Assembly (NCBI GenBank): GCA_964613215.1
Contig: CAZTHK010000016.1
Coordinates: 33,218-97,217 of the forward strand
DNA from: CAZTHK01 sp964613215
GTDB lineage: Bacteria; Krumholzibacteriota; Krumholzibacteriia; Krumholzibacteriales; CAZTHK01
DNA length: 64,000 nt
Direction: 5' to 3'
Position 1 is the first letter of the stretch. Each line of letters opens with the position of its first letter. Positions 25,815 through 35,750 of the stretch are shown in pieces. Below the pieces are notes generated by a model. That model did not search any database, was not told the origin of the DNA, and saw only the letters and a list, made by a program, of their open reading frames with translations. Both the position numbers and the translations under genes were made by a program.

Positions 25815-28800
25815 TTGATAAATCAAAGATAAAGGATATTTATACCCTTTCCCCCCTTCAGGAGGGAATACTGTTTCACTGCCTCTACGATCCCGGCTCG
25901 GGGGTATATATCAACCAGTATGTAATGCCTCTGGGCGGGGATACTGATTTCGATTCTCTGGAGCGAGCCTGGCAGATGGTGGTAAATCGCCATCCGGTGC
26001 TCCGCACCTCCTTTCACTGGGAAGAAATGGAGAGGCCTCATCAGGTGGTATACCGCAGTGCCGGCCTCCGGATGGAGAAACTGGACTGGAGTGATATATC
26101 ACCCCGGGATAGGGAGGGAAAACTGGAGGAGTTTCTGAAGAGGGACCGGAGAAGAGGGTTCGATCTTTCCAGTGTCCCCCTGATGAGACTGATACTTATA
26201 AAAATGGGCCGGGATGACTACAGGCTGGTATGGGACAGCCACCATATCGTAATCGATGCCTGGTCCGGATCACTGATATGGCGGGAGGTTTTAAGCTATT
26301 ACCGGTCCTTCATCACCGGAGAAGAGATCAGCCTGGAGAAGCCCAGGCCTTACCGGGACTACATCATGTGGTTGAGGGAACGGGATCTCTCCAGGGCGGA
26401 ACAGTACTGGAGGGAGGAACTCAAGGGGTTTACCCAGCCTAACATTCTGGAAGGGGAATCTCCATCTTCCGGTATGGATGAGCAGAAGGGAGAGGAGGGA
26501 TACGGCGATCAGTCAATTAACCTATCCTCCCATCTGACCAGAAGGCTTAAGGAATTCGCCCGACGGAACAGGCTGACCCTTAATACCCTGATTCAGGGAG
26601 CATGGGCTGTACTGCTGAGCCGGTACAGCGGACAGGAAGATGTAGTTTATGGATCCACCACTTCGGGAAGACCGGCTGAACTGGAGGGGGTGGATTCCAT
26701 GGTGGGCCTGTTCATCAATACCCTGCCGGTAAGGATAAGAGTAGAGGGCGACCGGGAGGTGGTTTCGTGGCTCAGGGAGCTCCAGGGCAAACTGACCAGG
26801 GTGAGGGAGTATGAGTATTCCCCCCTGATAAAGGTGATGGAGTGGAGCGAGGTACCATCCGGTCAGCAGTTATTCCAGACTATCGTGGTATTCGAGAATG
26901 TCCCCTCCGGGGGAGAAGATTCCGGAGGGGAAGGAGGGATTTCTTCCGGGCGGAGCAGGTTCCTGTTCAGCACCAACTATCCGGTTACCCTGGTGATAAA
27001 TCCAATGTCGGTAATGGGGCTGAGAGTGGTGTATGACCATAATCTGTTCGGTGATTCCCTGATGGAGGGGTTGCTGGAGCATCTGGAGGTTTTGCTGGGT
27101 GGTGTGGCGGAGGATGAGGGGAGGAGGCTGAGGGATCTGGATATCATGGGGGATGAGGAGAGGGAGCGGATACTGTACCGCTGGAATGACACCGGTTGTG
27201 AGTATGGGGGCAGTGAGAGCCTGGCCGGTATGTTCCGTGAGGCTGCCGGGAGGTACGGTGAGAGGGAGGCGGTTGTCTGCGGGGATGAATCGATCAGCTA
27301 TAGTGAGCTGGATGAACGTTCGGACTGTCTGGCTGGTTATCTCCGGGGTCTGGGTGTGGGGTTTGAGGATCAGGTGGGTGTATATATGCACCGGGGATTG
27401 GATATGATGGTATCGGTTCTGGGGATATTGAAGGGGGGAGGAGCCTATGTGCCCCTGGACCGGGAGTATCCGGTGGAGAGGTTAAGCTATATGGTGGAGT
27501 GCAGCGGGATAGAGGTTGTACTGGTGAGTGGTGGCGGAGGTGGTTTGATACCCGGGATCCGGGAGACAGATGTGCTGGGGGATTGGGATGAGATATCGGT
27601 CTGCCGGGACAGCTGTCCCGGAGATGGGGTGAGTGGGGATAGTGTTGGGTATGTACTGTACACCTCCGGGTCCACGGGCAGGCCCAAGGGGGTATTGATG
27701 CCGGTGGGCAGTCTGGTGAATCTGATAAGGTGGCAGGTGGATGAGTTTGGAGATGAGGGAGCGGGTAGGAGGGTGTTGCAGTTTGCCTCGTTGAGTTTTG
27801 ATGTATCGTTTCAGGAGATGTTTTCCACCTGGGTAAGCGGGGGAGTGGTGGATGTGGTTTCGTCTGAGGTTAAGAAGGATCCGGAGAGGTTGTGGGGGCA
27901 TATAGCTGAGAGGGGTATAGAGAGGGTATTTTTGCCCTTTGTGGCGTTACAGCAGCTGGCCGGGGTGTCGGGAGGAGGTATGAGGGGGAGTGAGTTGAAG
28001 GAGGTAATAACGGCTGGGGAGCAGTTGAGGGTGACTGAGTCTGTACGGGAGATGTTCCGCGGCAGTGGTTGCCGGCTGATAAATCAGTACGGGCCTACCG
28101 AGACGCATGTGGTTACGGCGGAGTGGCTGGGGGATGATGTGGATAGCTGGGAGGTATTGCCGTCGATAGGTGCTCCGGTTTCCAATGTGAGGTTATATCT
28201 TCTGGATGGGGATCTGGAGCCGGTACCGGTGGGAGTTGAGGGGGAGTTGTATGTGGGGGGTTCAGCTGTTTCGAGGGGGTATGGAGGGGAGGGAGGCAGG
28301 ACGGCTGAGAGTTATCTGCCGGACCGGTATGGGGGAGGTGGCGGGAGGTTGTATGCTACCGGTGATATTGGCAGGTATCGTCCGGACGGGCGTATTGATT
28401 TTATTGGCAGGAGGGATGATCAGGTAAAGGTCAGGGGCTACCGGGTGGAGTTGGGAGAGGTTGAGAGTGTGTTGTGCGGATATGAGGGGGTCAGGGATGC
28501 GGTGGTGGTGAGCAGGGAGTATGAGGGCACCGGGGTTGGATTGACCGGGTATCTGATTATGGATGGAGATATTGAGGTGGATGGTTTGCGGGATTATCTG
28601 GGGGACCGTTTACCCGGCTATATGATACCGGCGGAATTTATCCGGGTGGATGAGTTTCCTCTGACCCCCAGCGGGAAGGTTGACCGTTCCGGGCTGCCTG
28701 AGCCGGAGGGGAGGAGGATCAGCAGGGGAGGGGAGTATGTTGCGCCGGAGACGGAGGTGGAGGAGGCGCTGGCTTCAGTTTGGTCGGAGATACTGGGTTT

Positions 28801-29104
28801 GGACCGGGTTGGCGTGGAGGACAACTTTTTTGAGCTGGGAGGGCATTCCCTTCTGGCTACCCGGGTGGTGTCGAGGGTGAGGGAGATGTTCCAGATAGAG
28901 CTTCCCCTGAGAACCCTGTTCGAGAAACCGGAACTCAAAAATCTGGCCGGAGAGATAGAGAAAATAGTGGAGGGGGGAGAGAGCAAATCTGCTCCGGAGA
29001 TAAAACCGCTGGCCAGGGAGAAGAGGATAATAGATGAACTGGATGAGATTACGGATGAAAAGGCAGGAAAAAGACTTAATCAGGAAGATAGAACAAATGA
29101 ATAG
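25811..29104 (+). CDS. NRPS module 3: C-A(Pro-like)-PCP
   Basis: 1097 residues. Its ATG overlaps the PKS stop (ATGA). The N-terminus KIKDIYTLSPLQEGILFH is the docking-plus-C1 form seen after a separate upstream protein. The C domain has HHIVIDAWS (Ala in place of the last Gly of HHxxxDG). A domain: YTSGSTGRPKG, SFDVSFQE, NQYGPTETH. Code by eye D-V-Q-F-I-A-Q-V-V, one or two positions from the known proline codes (DVQLIAHVV), so proline or a close relative is predicted. PCP in ELGGHSLL. From residue 411 to about 1050 the DNA is the same as in the synthetase at 32399-35704; only the C domain and the short tail differ. Codon use inside that part differs from the C domain. Confidence 0.92.
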   Translation: MIDKSKIKDIYTLSPLQEGILFHCLYDPGSGVYINQYVMPLGGDTDFDSLERAWQMVVNRHPVLRTSFHWEEMERPHQVVYRSAGLRMEKLDWSDISPRDREGKLEEFLKRDRRRGFDLSSVPLMRLILIKMGRDDYRLVWDSHHIVIDAWSGSLIWREVLSYYRSFITGEEISLEKPRPYRDYIMWLRERDLSRAEQYWREELKGFTQPNILEGESPSSGMDEQKGEEGYGDQSINLSSHLTRRLKEFARRNRLTLNTLIQGAWAVLLSRYSGQEDVVYGSTTSGRPAELEGVDSMVGLFINTLPVRIRVEGDREVVSWLRELQGKLTRVREYEYSPLIKVMEWSEVPSGQQLFQTIVVFENVPSGGEDSGGEGGISSGRSRFLFSTNYPVTLVINPMSVMGLRVVYDHNLFGDSLMEGLLEHLEVLLGGVAEDEGRRLRDLDIMGDEERERILYRWNDTGCEYGGSESLAGMFREAAGRYGEREAVVCGDESISYSELDERSDCLAGYLRGLGVGFEDQVGVYMHRGLDMMVSVLGILKGGGAYVPLDREYPVERLSYMVECSGIEVVLVSGGGGGLIPGIRETDVLGDWDEISVCRDSCPGDGVSGDSVGYVLYTSGSTGRPKGVLMPVGSLVNLIRWQVDEFGDEGAGRRVLQFASLSFDVSFQEMFSTWVSGGVVDVVSSEVKKDPERLWGHIAERGIERVFLPFVALQQLAGVSGGGMRGSELKEVITAGEQLRVTESVREMFRGSGCRLINQYGPTETHVVTAEWLGDDVDSWEVLPSIGAPVSNVRLYLLDGDLEPVPVGVEGELYVGGSAVSRGYGGEGGRTAESYLPDRYGGGGGRLYATGDIGRYRPDGRIDFIGRRDDQVKVRGYRVELGEVESVLCGYEGVRDAVVVSREYEGTGVGLTGYLIMDGDIEVDGLRDYLGDRLPGYMIPAEFIRVDEFPLTPSGKVDRSGLPEPEGRRISRGGEYVAPETEVEEALASVWSEILGLDRVGVEDNFFELGGHSLLATRVVSRVREMFQIELPLRTLFEKPELKNLAGEIEKIVEGGESKSAPEIKPLAREKRIIDELDEITDEKAGKRLNQEDRTNE
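27042..28960 (+). repeat. 1.92-kb A-PCP cassette, copy 1
   Basis: This segment is matched at an offset of 6672 bases by 33714-35632. I compared several lines base by base and found no difference; the translations agree throughout and the unused overlapping frames on both strands also agree, which requires near-total DNA identity. Left edge: end of the C domain (ATCTGTTCGG). Right edge: just after the PCP (GAGATAGAG). The inside is rich in TTG, GGG, GTG and AGT codons compared with flanking CTG/CTC and TCC. Confidence 0.95.
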
Positions 29105-29122
29105 ATCAGGAATTAAGTAGAA

Positions 29123-32100
29123 ATGACTGATAAATCATATATGTTTCCCCTTTCATTTGCCCAGCAGAGGCTCTGGTTCATGGAGCAGCTGGCTCCGGGT
29201 AAGCCCTTCTACAATCTGCCGTCGGCTCTGGATATAGAAGGGCCTCTGGAGGCAGAGATAATTAAGAAGAGCCTGAATGAGATAGTGAGTAGACACGAAA
29301 CACTGCGTACCTGCTTTAAGAATGTGGATGGTGAACCCAGACAGGTGGTGCTGGATGCGGTGGAATTTGAAATGCCTCTGATCGATCTTTCCGGTATTCC
29401 TCCGGAGGAGCGCAGCAGAAAGGCTGATTCAATCTGCGCAGAGGAGGGGGTGAAACCGTTCCATCTTTCCTCTCCTCCGCTGTTCAGGGCCAGGCTGTTA
29501 AGAATGAACCGGCTGGAGCATATTCTGATATTCAATATACACCATATAATAGCAGACGGCTGGTCTATGGGGGTGCTGATGGATGAAATCAAGAAGCTGT
29601 ACAATATATTTTCAGGTGATAGCGGGGGCAAGCTGCCCTCTCTCCCCATCCAGTACGCAGATTATGCGGTATGGCAGAGGAGGCATCTCAGGGGAAGGGT
29701 GATGGAATTGCATCTGGAGTACTGGAAGAAGAAGCTGGAGGGAGCTCCACCTGTTCTGAGTCTCCCTTCGGACAGGCCCAGACCACCGGTTCCCAGCTTT
29801 ACCGGGGACAACTATAATTTCCGGCTATCCGGCCATATCCATGATAGGGTTATCAGAATCTCGCGGGATCAGGGAGTTACCAGCTATATGATATTCATGG
29901 CTGCATTTGCTGCTCTGCTCTCCCGTTACAGCTGCCAGGATGATATGGTGGTAGGTTTTCCCATCGCCAACAGAACCAGGGCGGAGCTGGAAAAACTGAT
30001 AGGATTCTTCGTCAATACCCTGGTTCTGCGTATCGGCCTCTCCGGCGATCCCACCCTGAAGGAACTGATCCGAAGGGTCAGGGAGGTGGCTCTGGATGCT
30101 TACCAGCACCAGGATCTGCCCTTCGAGGTGCTGGTAAGGGAGTTGAGCCCGGAGAGGGATATCAGCATGAATCCCATCTGTCAGGTAGTGCTGGCCATGC
30201 AGAACACACCCCCCGATACAGAGGAGATCGAGGGACTGGAGATACATCACCGGGAGATAAAGACCGGGACCACCCGCTTCGACATCGCTCTGCATATAAG
30301 GGAGGAGAAAGATGGAGGAGGGGTATTCACCGGCAACTGCATATACAGCACCGATCTGTTCGACCGTTCCACCATAGCCGGGATGGTGGATAACCTGGTA
30401 AAACTGCTGGAGCAGGGATTATCGGATCCCGGCCTTCCCCTCTCCAACATATCCCTGATGGATGCTGAAGAGGAAAGAAAGATTCTGATTGATTGGAACA
30501 GCACCGGGCGAGAATTATCCGGTCCGGGTACCATCCACGGAATGGTGGAGAAAGCGGTGGCTGTACATCCCGATGATACTGCGGTGGAGTGTATGGGTGA
30601 TGACAGCAGGTTATCATACCGTGAGCTCGATTCAATGGCCGGACGGATAGCCGCATTTCTGATCAGAAGAGAGCTGGGGAGGGAGGCTGCAGTGGGGGTA
30701 TGTATGAGGCGTTCACCCGGTATGGTGGCTGCAGTACTGGGTATCCTCAGGGCGGGGATGGCATTTGTGCCAATGGATCCCGGCTATCCGGAGGAGCGCC
30801 TGAAATATATCACCGGCGATTCCGGTTCGGAGATTGTGATAACAGATATCCTTCCGGCGGATTGCCGGTTGGGTGAAGGGACAGAGGTGGTTAAAATTGA
30901 TACAATAGTGGAAAATCAGCATCCTGCCCGGGAACCCGCCGCCATTCCGGTTAAGGGAGATAACCTGGCTTACATTCTGTATACTTCCGGTACCACCGGA
31001 AGGCCCAAGGGGGTTATGATACAGCATTCCAGTGTGGTCAATTATACAAGCTGGGTATTGGAGAACCTCACCGGTGAGGGCTGTGTTATCCCCCTCTCCA
31101 CCGGCCTGGTCTTCGATGCCTCCCTTAAGCAACTGTTTGGTTCACTGGCCTCCGGCAGGGGGGTGAAGATAGTTTCGGAAGAGGACCTCCTCGATCCGGA
31201 GGAGCTGTGCCGCTATTTGAGCAGTTTCAGCTCTGTTGCCTTCAACTGCGTACCATCCCTGTGGGAGACATTGATCGGAACACTGCAGGATCGGCGGGAT
31301 AAAAATATGGATATGCCTGTAGACAGGCTGCTGCTGGGGGGAGAGAGCCTGAGCAGTGATCTGGTGGATAGAACCAGGGAAGTTCTGCCCGGTACGGAGA
31401 TATGGAACCTTTACGGTCCCACCGAAACAACCGCCAATGTTACCGCAGCCATTCTGAACCGGAGGGGAGGGGTACCCATAGGGAGACCCCTTTGGAATAC
31501 CCGGGTCTATGTACTGGATTGGGAGATGAAGCCTGTTGGCAGGGGTATTCCCGGAGAACTTTATGTGGGTGGAATGGGAGTGGCAAGAGGATATCTAAAC
31601 CGCCCCGCCCTGACCGCGGAAAGATTTGTTCCCCATCCCTTCGGTGAGGGGGAGAGGCTCTACCGCACCGGTGATCTGGTAAGATGGAATGAGGATGGAG
31701 AACTCGAATTTATCCGCCGGCTGGATGATCAGATAAAATTGAGAGGATTTAGAATAGAACCTCAGGAGATAGAATCGGTACTGAGGAATTACCAGGGGGT
31801 GAAAGATTCATATGTAACACTCTGGGAAGGGGATGCAGGGGAGAGTATGCTTGCGGCCTATATTTCGGGACCTTCCGGAATCTCCGGGGATAAGTTGAGG
31901 AGTTACCTGGCCGGGGAGCTTCCCTCCTATATGATTCCATCTGCTTATGTATGGATGGAAGAATTACCGCGTGATAGTGCGGGCAGGTTAAACCGGGAAC
32001 AGCTTCCCCCGCCCGGAATAGAGGGAACCGCCGAAGAGAAGGATCAGCATCCCAGAAACGAGGTAGAGGAGGTTATCTCCGGAATATTCGGGGAGGTGGC

Positions 32101-32377
32101 GGGTGTGGACAGGGTGGGGATACATCAGGATTTCTTCACTCAACTGGGAGGTCATTCCCTGCTGGCCACTCAGCTGATGCTGCGTTTGAGGGATATACTC
32201 AGGTTCGAGGTGGATCTGCAGAATATCTTCCGCAGGCCCACAGTAGCGGGCCTGGCCGAACTGGCTGTGGAAGATCCCCGCAACCGGGAGAGGGTCAGAA
32301 AGGTGGCCCGGCATCTGATTGCCATAAGTAAACTCACAGATGAAGAAGTTGACCGAATGCTGTCGGAGGACCAGTGA
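29123..32377 (+). CDS. NRPS module 4: C-A-PCP
   Basis: 1084 residues. Very short N-terminus (MTDKSYMFPLSFAQQRLWFM), so the C domain begins at once. HHIIADG near residue 140. A domain: YTSGTTGRPKG near 621, VFDASLKQ near 664, LYGPTETT, RLDDQIKLRGFRIE. Code by eye D-A-K-N-L-G-L-A-N; I do not recognise a substrate. PCP: QLGGHSLLATQ near 1010. The C-terminus ISKLTDEEVDRMLSEDQ matches a short acidic docking motif seen on several proteins of this line (S/T-D/E-E-E-V/A-x-R-M/L-L). It starts 18 nt after the previous stop, with weak AAGTAGAA upstream. Confidence 0.92.
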   Translation: MTDKSYMFPLSFAQQRLWFMEQLAPGKPFYNLPSALDIEGPLEAEIIKKSLNEIVSRHETLRTCFKNVDGEPRQVVLDAVEFEMPLIDLSGIPPEERSRKADSICAEEGVKPFHLSSPPLFRARLLRMNRLEHILIFNIHHIIADGWSMGVLMDEIKKLYNIFSGDSGGKLPSLPIQYADYAVWQRRHLRGRVMELHLEYWKKKLEGAPPVLSLPSDRPRPPVPSFTGDNYNFRLSGHIHDRVIRISRDQGVTSYMIFMAAFAALLSRYSCQDDMVVGFPIANRTRAELEKLIGFFVNTLVLRIGLSGDPTLKELIRRVREVALDAYQHQDLPFEVLVRELSPERDISMNPICQVVLAMQNTPPDTEEIEGLEIHHREIKTGTTRFDIALHIREEKDGGGVFTGNCIYSTDLFDRSTIAGMVDNLVKLLEQGLSDPGLPLSNISLMDAEEERKILIDWNSTGRELSGPGTIHGMVEKAVAVHPDDTAVECMGDDSRLSYRELDSMAGRIAAFLIRRELGREAAVGVCMRRSPGMVAAVLGILRAGMAFVPMDPGYPEERLKYITGDSGSEIVITDILPADCRLGEGTEVVKIDTIVENQHPAREPAAIPVKGDNLAYILYTSGTTGRPKGVMIQHSSVVNYTSWVLENLTGEGCVIPLSTGLVFDASLKQLFGSLASGRGVKIVSEEDLLDPEELCRYLSSFSSVAFNCVPSLWETLIGTLQDRRDKNMDMPVDRLLLGGESLSSDLVDRTREVLPGTEIWNLYGPTETTANVTAAILNRRGGVPIGRPLWNTRVYVLDWEMKPVGRGIPGELYVGGMGVARGYLNRPALTAERFVPHPFGEGERLYRTGDLVRWNEDGELEFIRRLDDQIKLRGFRIEPQEIESVLRNYQGVKDSYVTLWEGDAGESMLAAYISGPSGISGDKLRSYLAGELPSYMIPSAYVWMEELPRDSAGRLNREQLPPPGIEGTAEEKDQHPRNEVEEVISGIFGEVAGVDRVGIHQDFFTQLGGHSLLATQLMLRLRDILRFEVDLQNIFRRPTVAGLAELAVEDPRNRERVRKVARHLIAISKLTDEEVDRMLSEDQ

Positions 32378-32398
32378 GTCATAAGAAGGAGAGAGATT

Positions 32399-35300
32399 TT
32401 GAACCGTTTCGATCTGTCCGATAAGGAGCGCCGTTTACTGGAGAAGATGCTCGAAGCGGATGGGGTGGAAGCTTCAGCCGGAAGTATCAAACCCGGAGAC
32501 AAGGAGGGTGAAATCCCCCTCTCCTATGCCCAGGAGAGACTCTGGTTCATGGATCAGCTTATGCCGGAAAGTCCCTTCTACAATGAGATATCCGCATTCA
32601 GGACAGGAATGCCGGTAGACCGCTCCGCCATGGAACGAAGTATTAACATGATCGTCCGGCGTCACCAGGTGCTCAGAACCTCCTTTCAGTCCAGGGAGGG
32701 CAGGCCCTATCAGAAGATACTGCCCCGGCTTGAGATAAAACTGGAGTATACCGACCTCAGTGCATTGAGTGAACAGGAGCGGGAGGAGAGAGTACAGTCT
32801 ATTGCCACCGAAGAGGTAAGAAAGCCCTTTGAACTGAGCAGCCCGCCCCGTATCAGAACCAGGTTGATCAAAACGGATGAACAGAGTTACGTGCTGTTGA
32901 TAACCAAACATCATATTATTTCGGATGCCTGGTCCATCGGCGTTTTTATCAGGGAATTATCTCAACTTTACCGTTCCTGTATCCGGAAGGAAGAACCATC
33001 TCTGCCCCGGCTTCCCATCCAGTATGCCGATTATGCCATCTGGCAGAGGGAATGGCTGGAAGGGGAGCTGCTGGAGAAACAGCTGTCATACTGGAGAAAC
33101 AAGCTGGAAGGAGCCCCCTCCCGCTATACTCTTCCCCTCTCCGGAAAGAGGCCCCCGGTGGAGACATTCAGGGGAAGGAGGGTGAAAAGGAAGCTTTCCG
33201 GCCAGTTGGTTTCTTCGCTGAGATCCCTGTGCAGCAGGGAGAATGTTACCATGTTCATGCTGATGATGGCGGCTTTCCAGACATTACTGTACCGGTACAC
33301 CGGCCGGGGTGACACAGTGGTGGGTACCGGCATAGCCAACCGGAACAGGCCGGAGCTGGAGAATCTGATTGGCTTTTTTGTCAATACTCTGGTAATAAGG
33401 GTGGATATGTCGGATAATCCCACCTTCTCCGGGCTGCTCCGGAGGGTCAGGGAGACCACCCTGGAGGCATACCAGAATCAGGATGTTCCTTTCGAGAAAC
33501 TGGTGGAAGAGATCCGGCCGGAGCGGGATCTGAGCAGCTCCCCACTGTTCCAGATAGCCCTCTTTTTCGAAAGCAATATGGCGCCCCGGGTGGATCTGGC
33601 CCGGTTAAACTTCGAGCCGATGGAGGTGGAGAGGGGCACCTCCAAGTTCGACCTTATTCTGTTTGTAACCGAGCAGGAAGAAAACATTACCTTCACCGCC
33701 GAGTACAACGTGGATCTGTTCGGTGATTCCCTGATGGAGGGGTTGCTGGAGCATCTGGAGGTTTTGCTGGGTGGTGTGGCGGAGGATGAGGGGAGGAGGC
33801 TGAGGGATCTGGATATCATGGGGGATGAGGAGAGGGAGCGGATACTGTACCGCTGGAATGACACCGGTTGTGAGTATGGGGGCAGTGAGAGCCTGGCCGG
33901 TATGTTCCGTGAGGCTGCCGGGAGGTACGGTGAGAGGGAGGCGGTTGTCTGCGGGGATGAATCGATCAGCTATAGTGAGCTGGATGAACGTTCGGACTGT
34001 CTGGCTGGTTATCTCCGGGGTCTGGGTGTGGGGTTTGAGGATCAGGTGGGTGTATATATGCACCGGGGATTGGATATGATGGTATCGGTTCTGGGGATAT
34101 TGAAGGGGGGAGGAGCCTATGTGCCCCTGGACCGGGAGTATCCGGTGGAGAGGTTAAGCTATATGGTGGAGTGCAGCGGGATAGAGGTTGTACTGGTGAG
34201 TGGTGGCGGAGGTGGTTTGATACCCGGGATCCGGGAGACAGATGTGCTGGGGGATTGGGATGAGATATCGGTCTGCCGGGACAGCTGTCCCGGAGATGGG
34301 GTGAGTGGGGATAGTGTTGGGTATGTACTGTACACCTCCGGGTCCACGGGCAGGCCCAAGGGGGTATTGATGCCGGTGGGCAGTCTGGTGAATCTGATAA
34401 GGTGGCAGGTGGATGAGTTTGGAGATGAGGGAGCGGGTAGGAGGGTGTTGCAGTTTGCCTCGTTGAGTTTTGATGTATCGTTTCAGGAGATGTTTTCCAC
34501 CTGGGTAAGCGGGGGAGTGGTGGATGTGGTTTCGTCTGAGGTTAAGAAGGATCCGGAGAGGTTGTGGGGGCATATAGCTGAGAGGGGTATAGAGAGGGTA
34601 TTTTTGCCCTTTGTGGCGTTACAGCAGCTGGCCGGGGTGTCGGGAGGAGGTATGAGGGGGAGTGAGTTGAAGGAGGTAATAACGGCTGGGGAGCAGTTGA
34701 GGGTGACTGAGTCTGTACGGGAGATGTTCCGCGGCAGTGGTTGCCGGCTGATAAATCAGTACGGGCCTACCGAGACGCATGTGGTTACGGCGGAGTGGCT
34801 GGGGGATGATGTGGATAGCTGGGAGGTATTGCCGTCGATAGGTGCTCCGGTTTCCAATGTGAGGTTATATCTTCTGGATGGGGATCTGGAGCCGGTACCG
34901 GTGGGAGTTGAGGGGGAGTTGTATGTGGGGGGTTCAGCTGTTTCGAGGGGGTATGGAGGGGAGGGAGGCAGGACGGCTGAGAGTTATCTGCCGGACCGGT
35001 ATGGGGGAGGTGGCGGGAGGTTGTATGCTACCGGTGATATTGGCAGGTATCGTCCGGACGGGCGTATTGATTTTATTGGCAGGAGGGATGATCAGGTAAA
35101 GGTCAGGGGCTACCGGGTGGAGTTGGGAGAGGTTGAGAGTGTGTTGTGCGGATATGAGGGGGTCAGGGATGCGGTGGTGGTGAGCAGGGAGTATGAGGGC
35201 ACCGGGGTTGGATTGACCGGGTATCTGATTATGGATGGAGATATTGAGGTGGATGGTTTGCGGGATTATCTGGGGGACCGTTTACCCGGCTATATGATAC

Positions 35301-35704
35301 CGGCGGAATTTATCCGGGTGGATGAGTTTCCTCTGACCCCCAGCGGGAAGGTTGACCGTTCCGGGCTGCCTGAGCCGGAGGGGAGGAGGATCAGCAGGGG
35401 AGGGGAGTATGTTGCGCCGGAGACGGAGGTGGAGGAGGCGCTGGCTTCAGTTTGGTCGGAGATACTGGGTTTGGACCGGGTTGGCGTGGAGGACAACTTT
35501 TTTGAGCTGGGAGGGCATTCCCTTCTGGCTACCCGGGTGGTGTCGAGGGTGAGGGAGATGTTCCAGATAGAGCTTCCCCTGAGAACCCTGTTCGAGAAAC
35601 CGGAACTCAAAAATCTGGCCGGAGAGATAGAGGGAATATTAACCCGGGAAATAGAGAATATGAGTGAGGAGGAAGCCAGGAGATTGCTGGATCAGGATGA
35701 TTGA
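32399..35704 (+). CDS. NRPS module 5: C-A(Pro-like)-PCP
   Basis: 1101 residues. Start TTG 32399 with AAGGAGAG upstream. An N-terminal helix (LSDKERRLLEKMLEADGVE) is a docking element. The C domain has HHIISDAWS (Ala for Gly) near residue 170 and is clearly different from the C domain of the 25811 gene. From about residue 439 onward the A and PCP domains are the second copy of the 1.92-kb cassette, so the same Pro-like code (D-V-Q-F-I-A-Q-V-V) applies. The tail after the PCP is unique again (MSEEEARRLLDQDD, docking motif). The line would therefore add the same residue at positions 3 and 5. Confidence 0.92.
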   Translation: MNRFDLSDKERRLLEKMLEADGVEASAGSIKPGDKEGEIPLSYAQERLWFMDQLMPESPFYNEISAFRTGMPVDRSAMERSINMIVRRHQVLRTSFQSREGRPYQKILPRLEIKLEYTDLSALSEQEREERVQSIATEEVRKPFELSSPPRIRTRLIKTDEQSYVLLITKHHIISDAWSIGVFIRELSQLYRSCIRKEEPSLPRLPIQYADYAIWQREWLEGELLEKQLSYWRNKLEGAPSRYTLPLSGKRPPVETFRGRRVKRKLSGQLVSSLRSLCSRENVTMFMLMMAAFQTLLYRYTGRGDTVVGTGIANRNRPELENLIGFFVNTLVIRVDMSDNPTFSGLLRRVRETTLEAYQNQDVPFEKLVEEIRPERDLSSSPLFQIALFFESNMAPRVDLARLNFEPMEVERGTSKFDLILFVTEQEENITFTAEYNVDLFGDSLMEGLLEHLEVLLGGVAEDEGRRLRDLDIMGDEERERILYRWNDTGCEYGGSESLAGMFREAAGRYGEREAVVCGDESISYSELDERSDCLAGYLRGLGVGFEDQVGVYMHRGLDMMVSVLGILKGGGAYVPLDREYPVERLSYMVECSGIEVVLVSGGGGGLIPGIRETDVLGDWDEISVCRDSCPGDGVSGDSVGYVLYTSGSTGRPKGVLMPVGSLVNLIRWQVDEFGDEGAGRRVLQFASLSFDVSFQEMFSTWVSGGVVDVVSSEVKKDPERLWGHIAERGIERVFLPFVALQQLAGVSGGGMRGSELKEVITAGEQLRVTESVREMFRGSGCRLINQYGPTETHVVTAEWLGDDVDSWEVLPSIGAPVSNVRLYLLDGDLEPVPVGVEGELYVGGSAVSRGYGGEGGRTAESYLPDRYGGGGGRLYATGDIGRYRPDGRIDFIGRRDDQVKVRGYRVELGEVESVLCGYEGVRDAVVVSREYEGTGVGLTGYLIMDGDIEVDGLRDYLGDRLPGYMIPAEFIRVDEFPLTPSGKVDRSGLPEPEGRRISRGGEYVAPETEVEEALASVWSEILGLDRVGVEDNFFELGGHSLLATRVVSRVREMFQIELPLRTLFEKPELKNLAGEIEGILTREIENMSEEEARRLLDQDD
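33714..35632 (+). repeat. 1.92-kb A-PCP cassette, copy 2
   Basis: Second copy of 27042-28960, direct orientation, 6672 bases downstream, with one full NRPS gene (29123-32377) between. Edges fall in the last part of the C domain and just after the PCP. Such a pair can recombine and delete or convert the module between; an assembly error that duplicated reads is less likely because both flanks are different and coherent. Confidence 0.95.
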
Positions 35705-35750
35705 AATAATAGTAAAGGCAATGTTTGAACAAATATGAAGGGAGAATGAA

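Noticed and set aside
27482..27901. 139-residue minus-strand frame inside the cassette, repeated at 34154-34573
   Set aside because: It exists twice only because the cassette is duplicated. Proline/histidine-rich composition is typical of the antisense of G-rich coding DNA.
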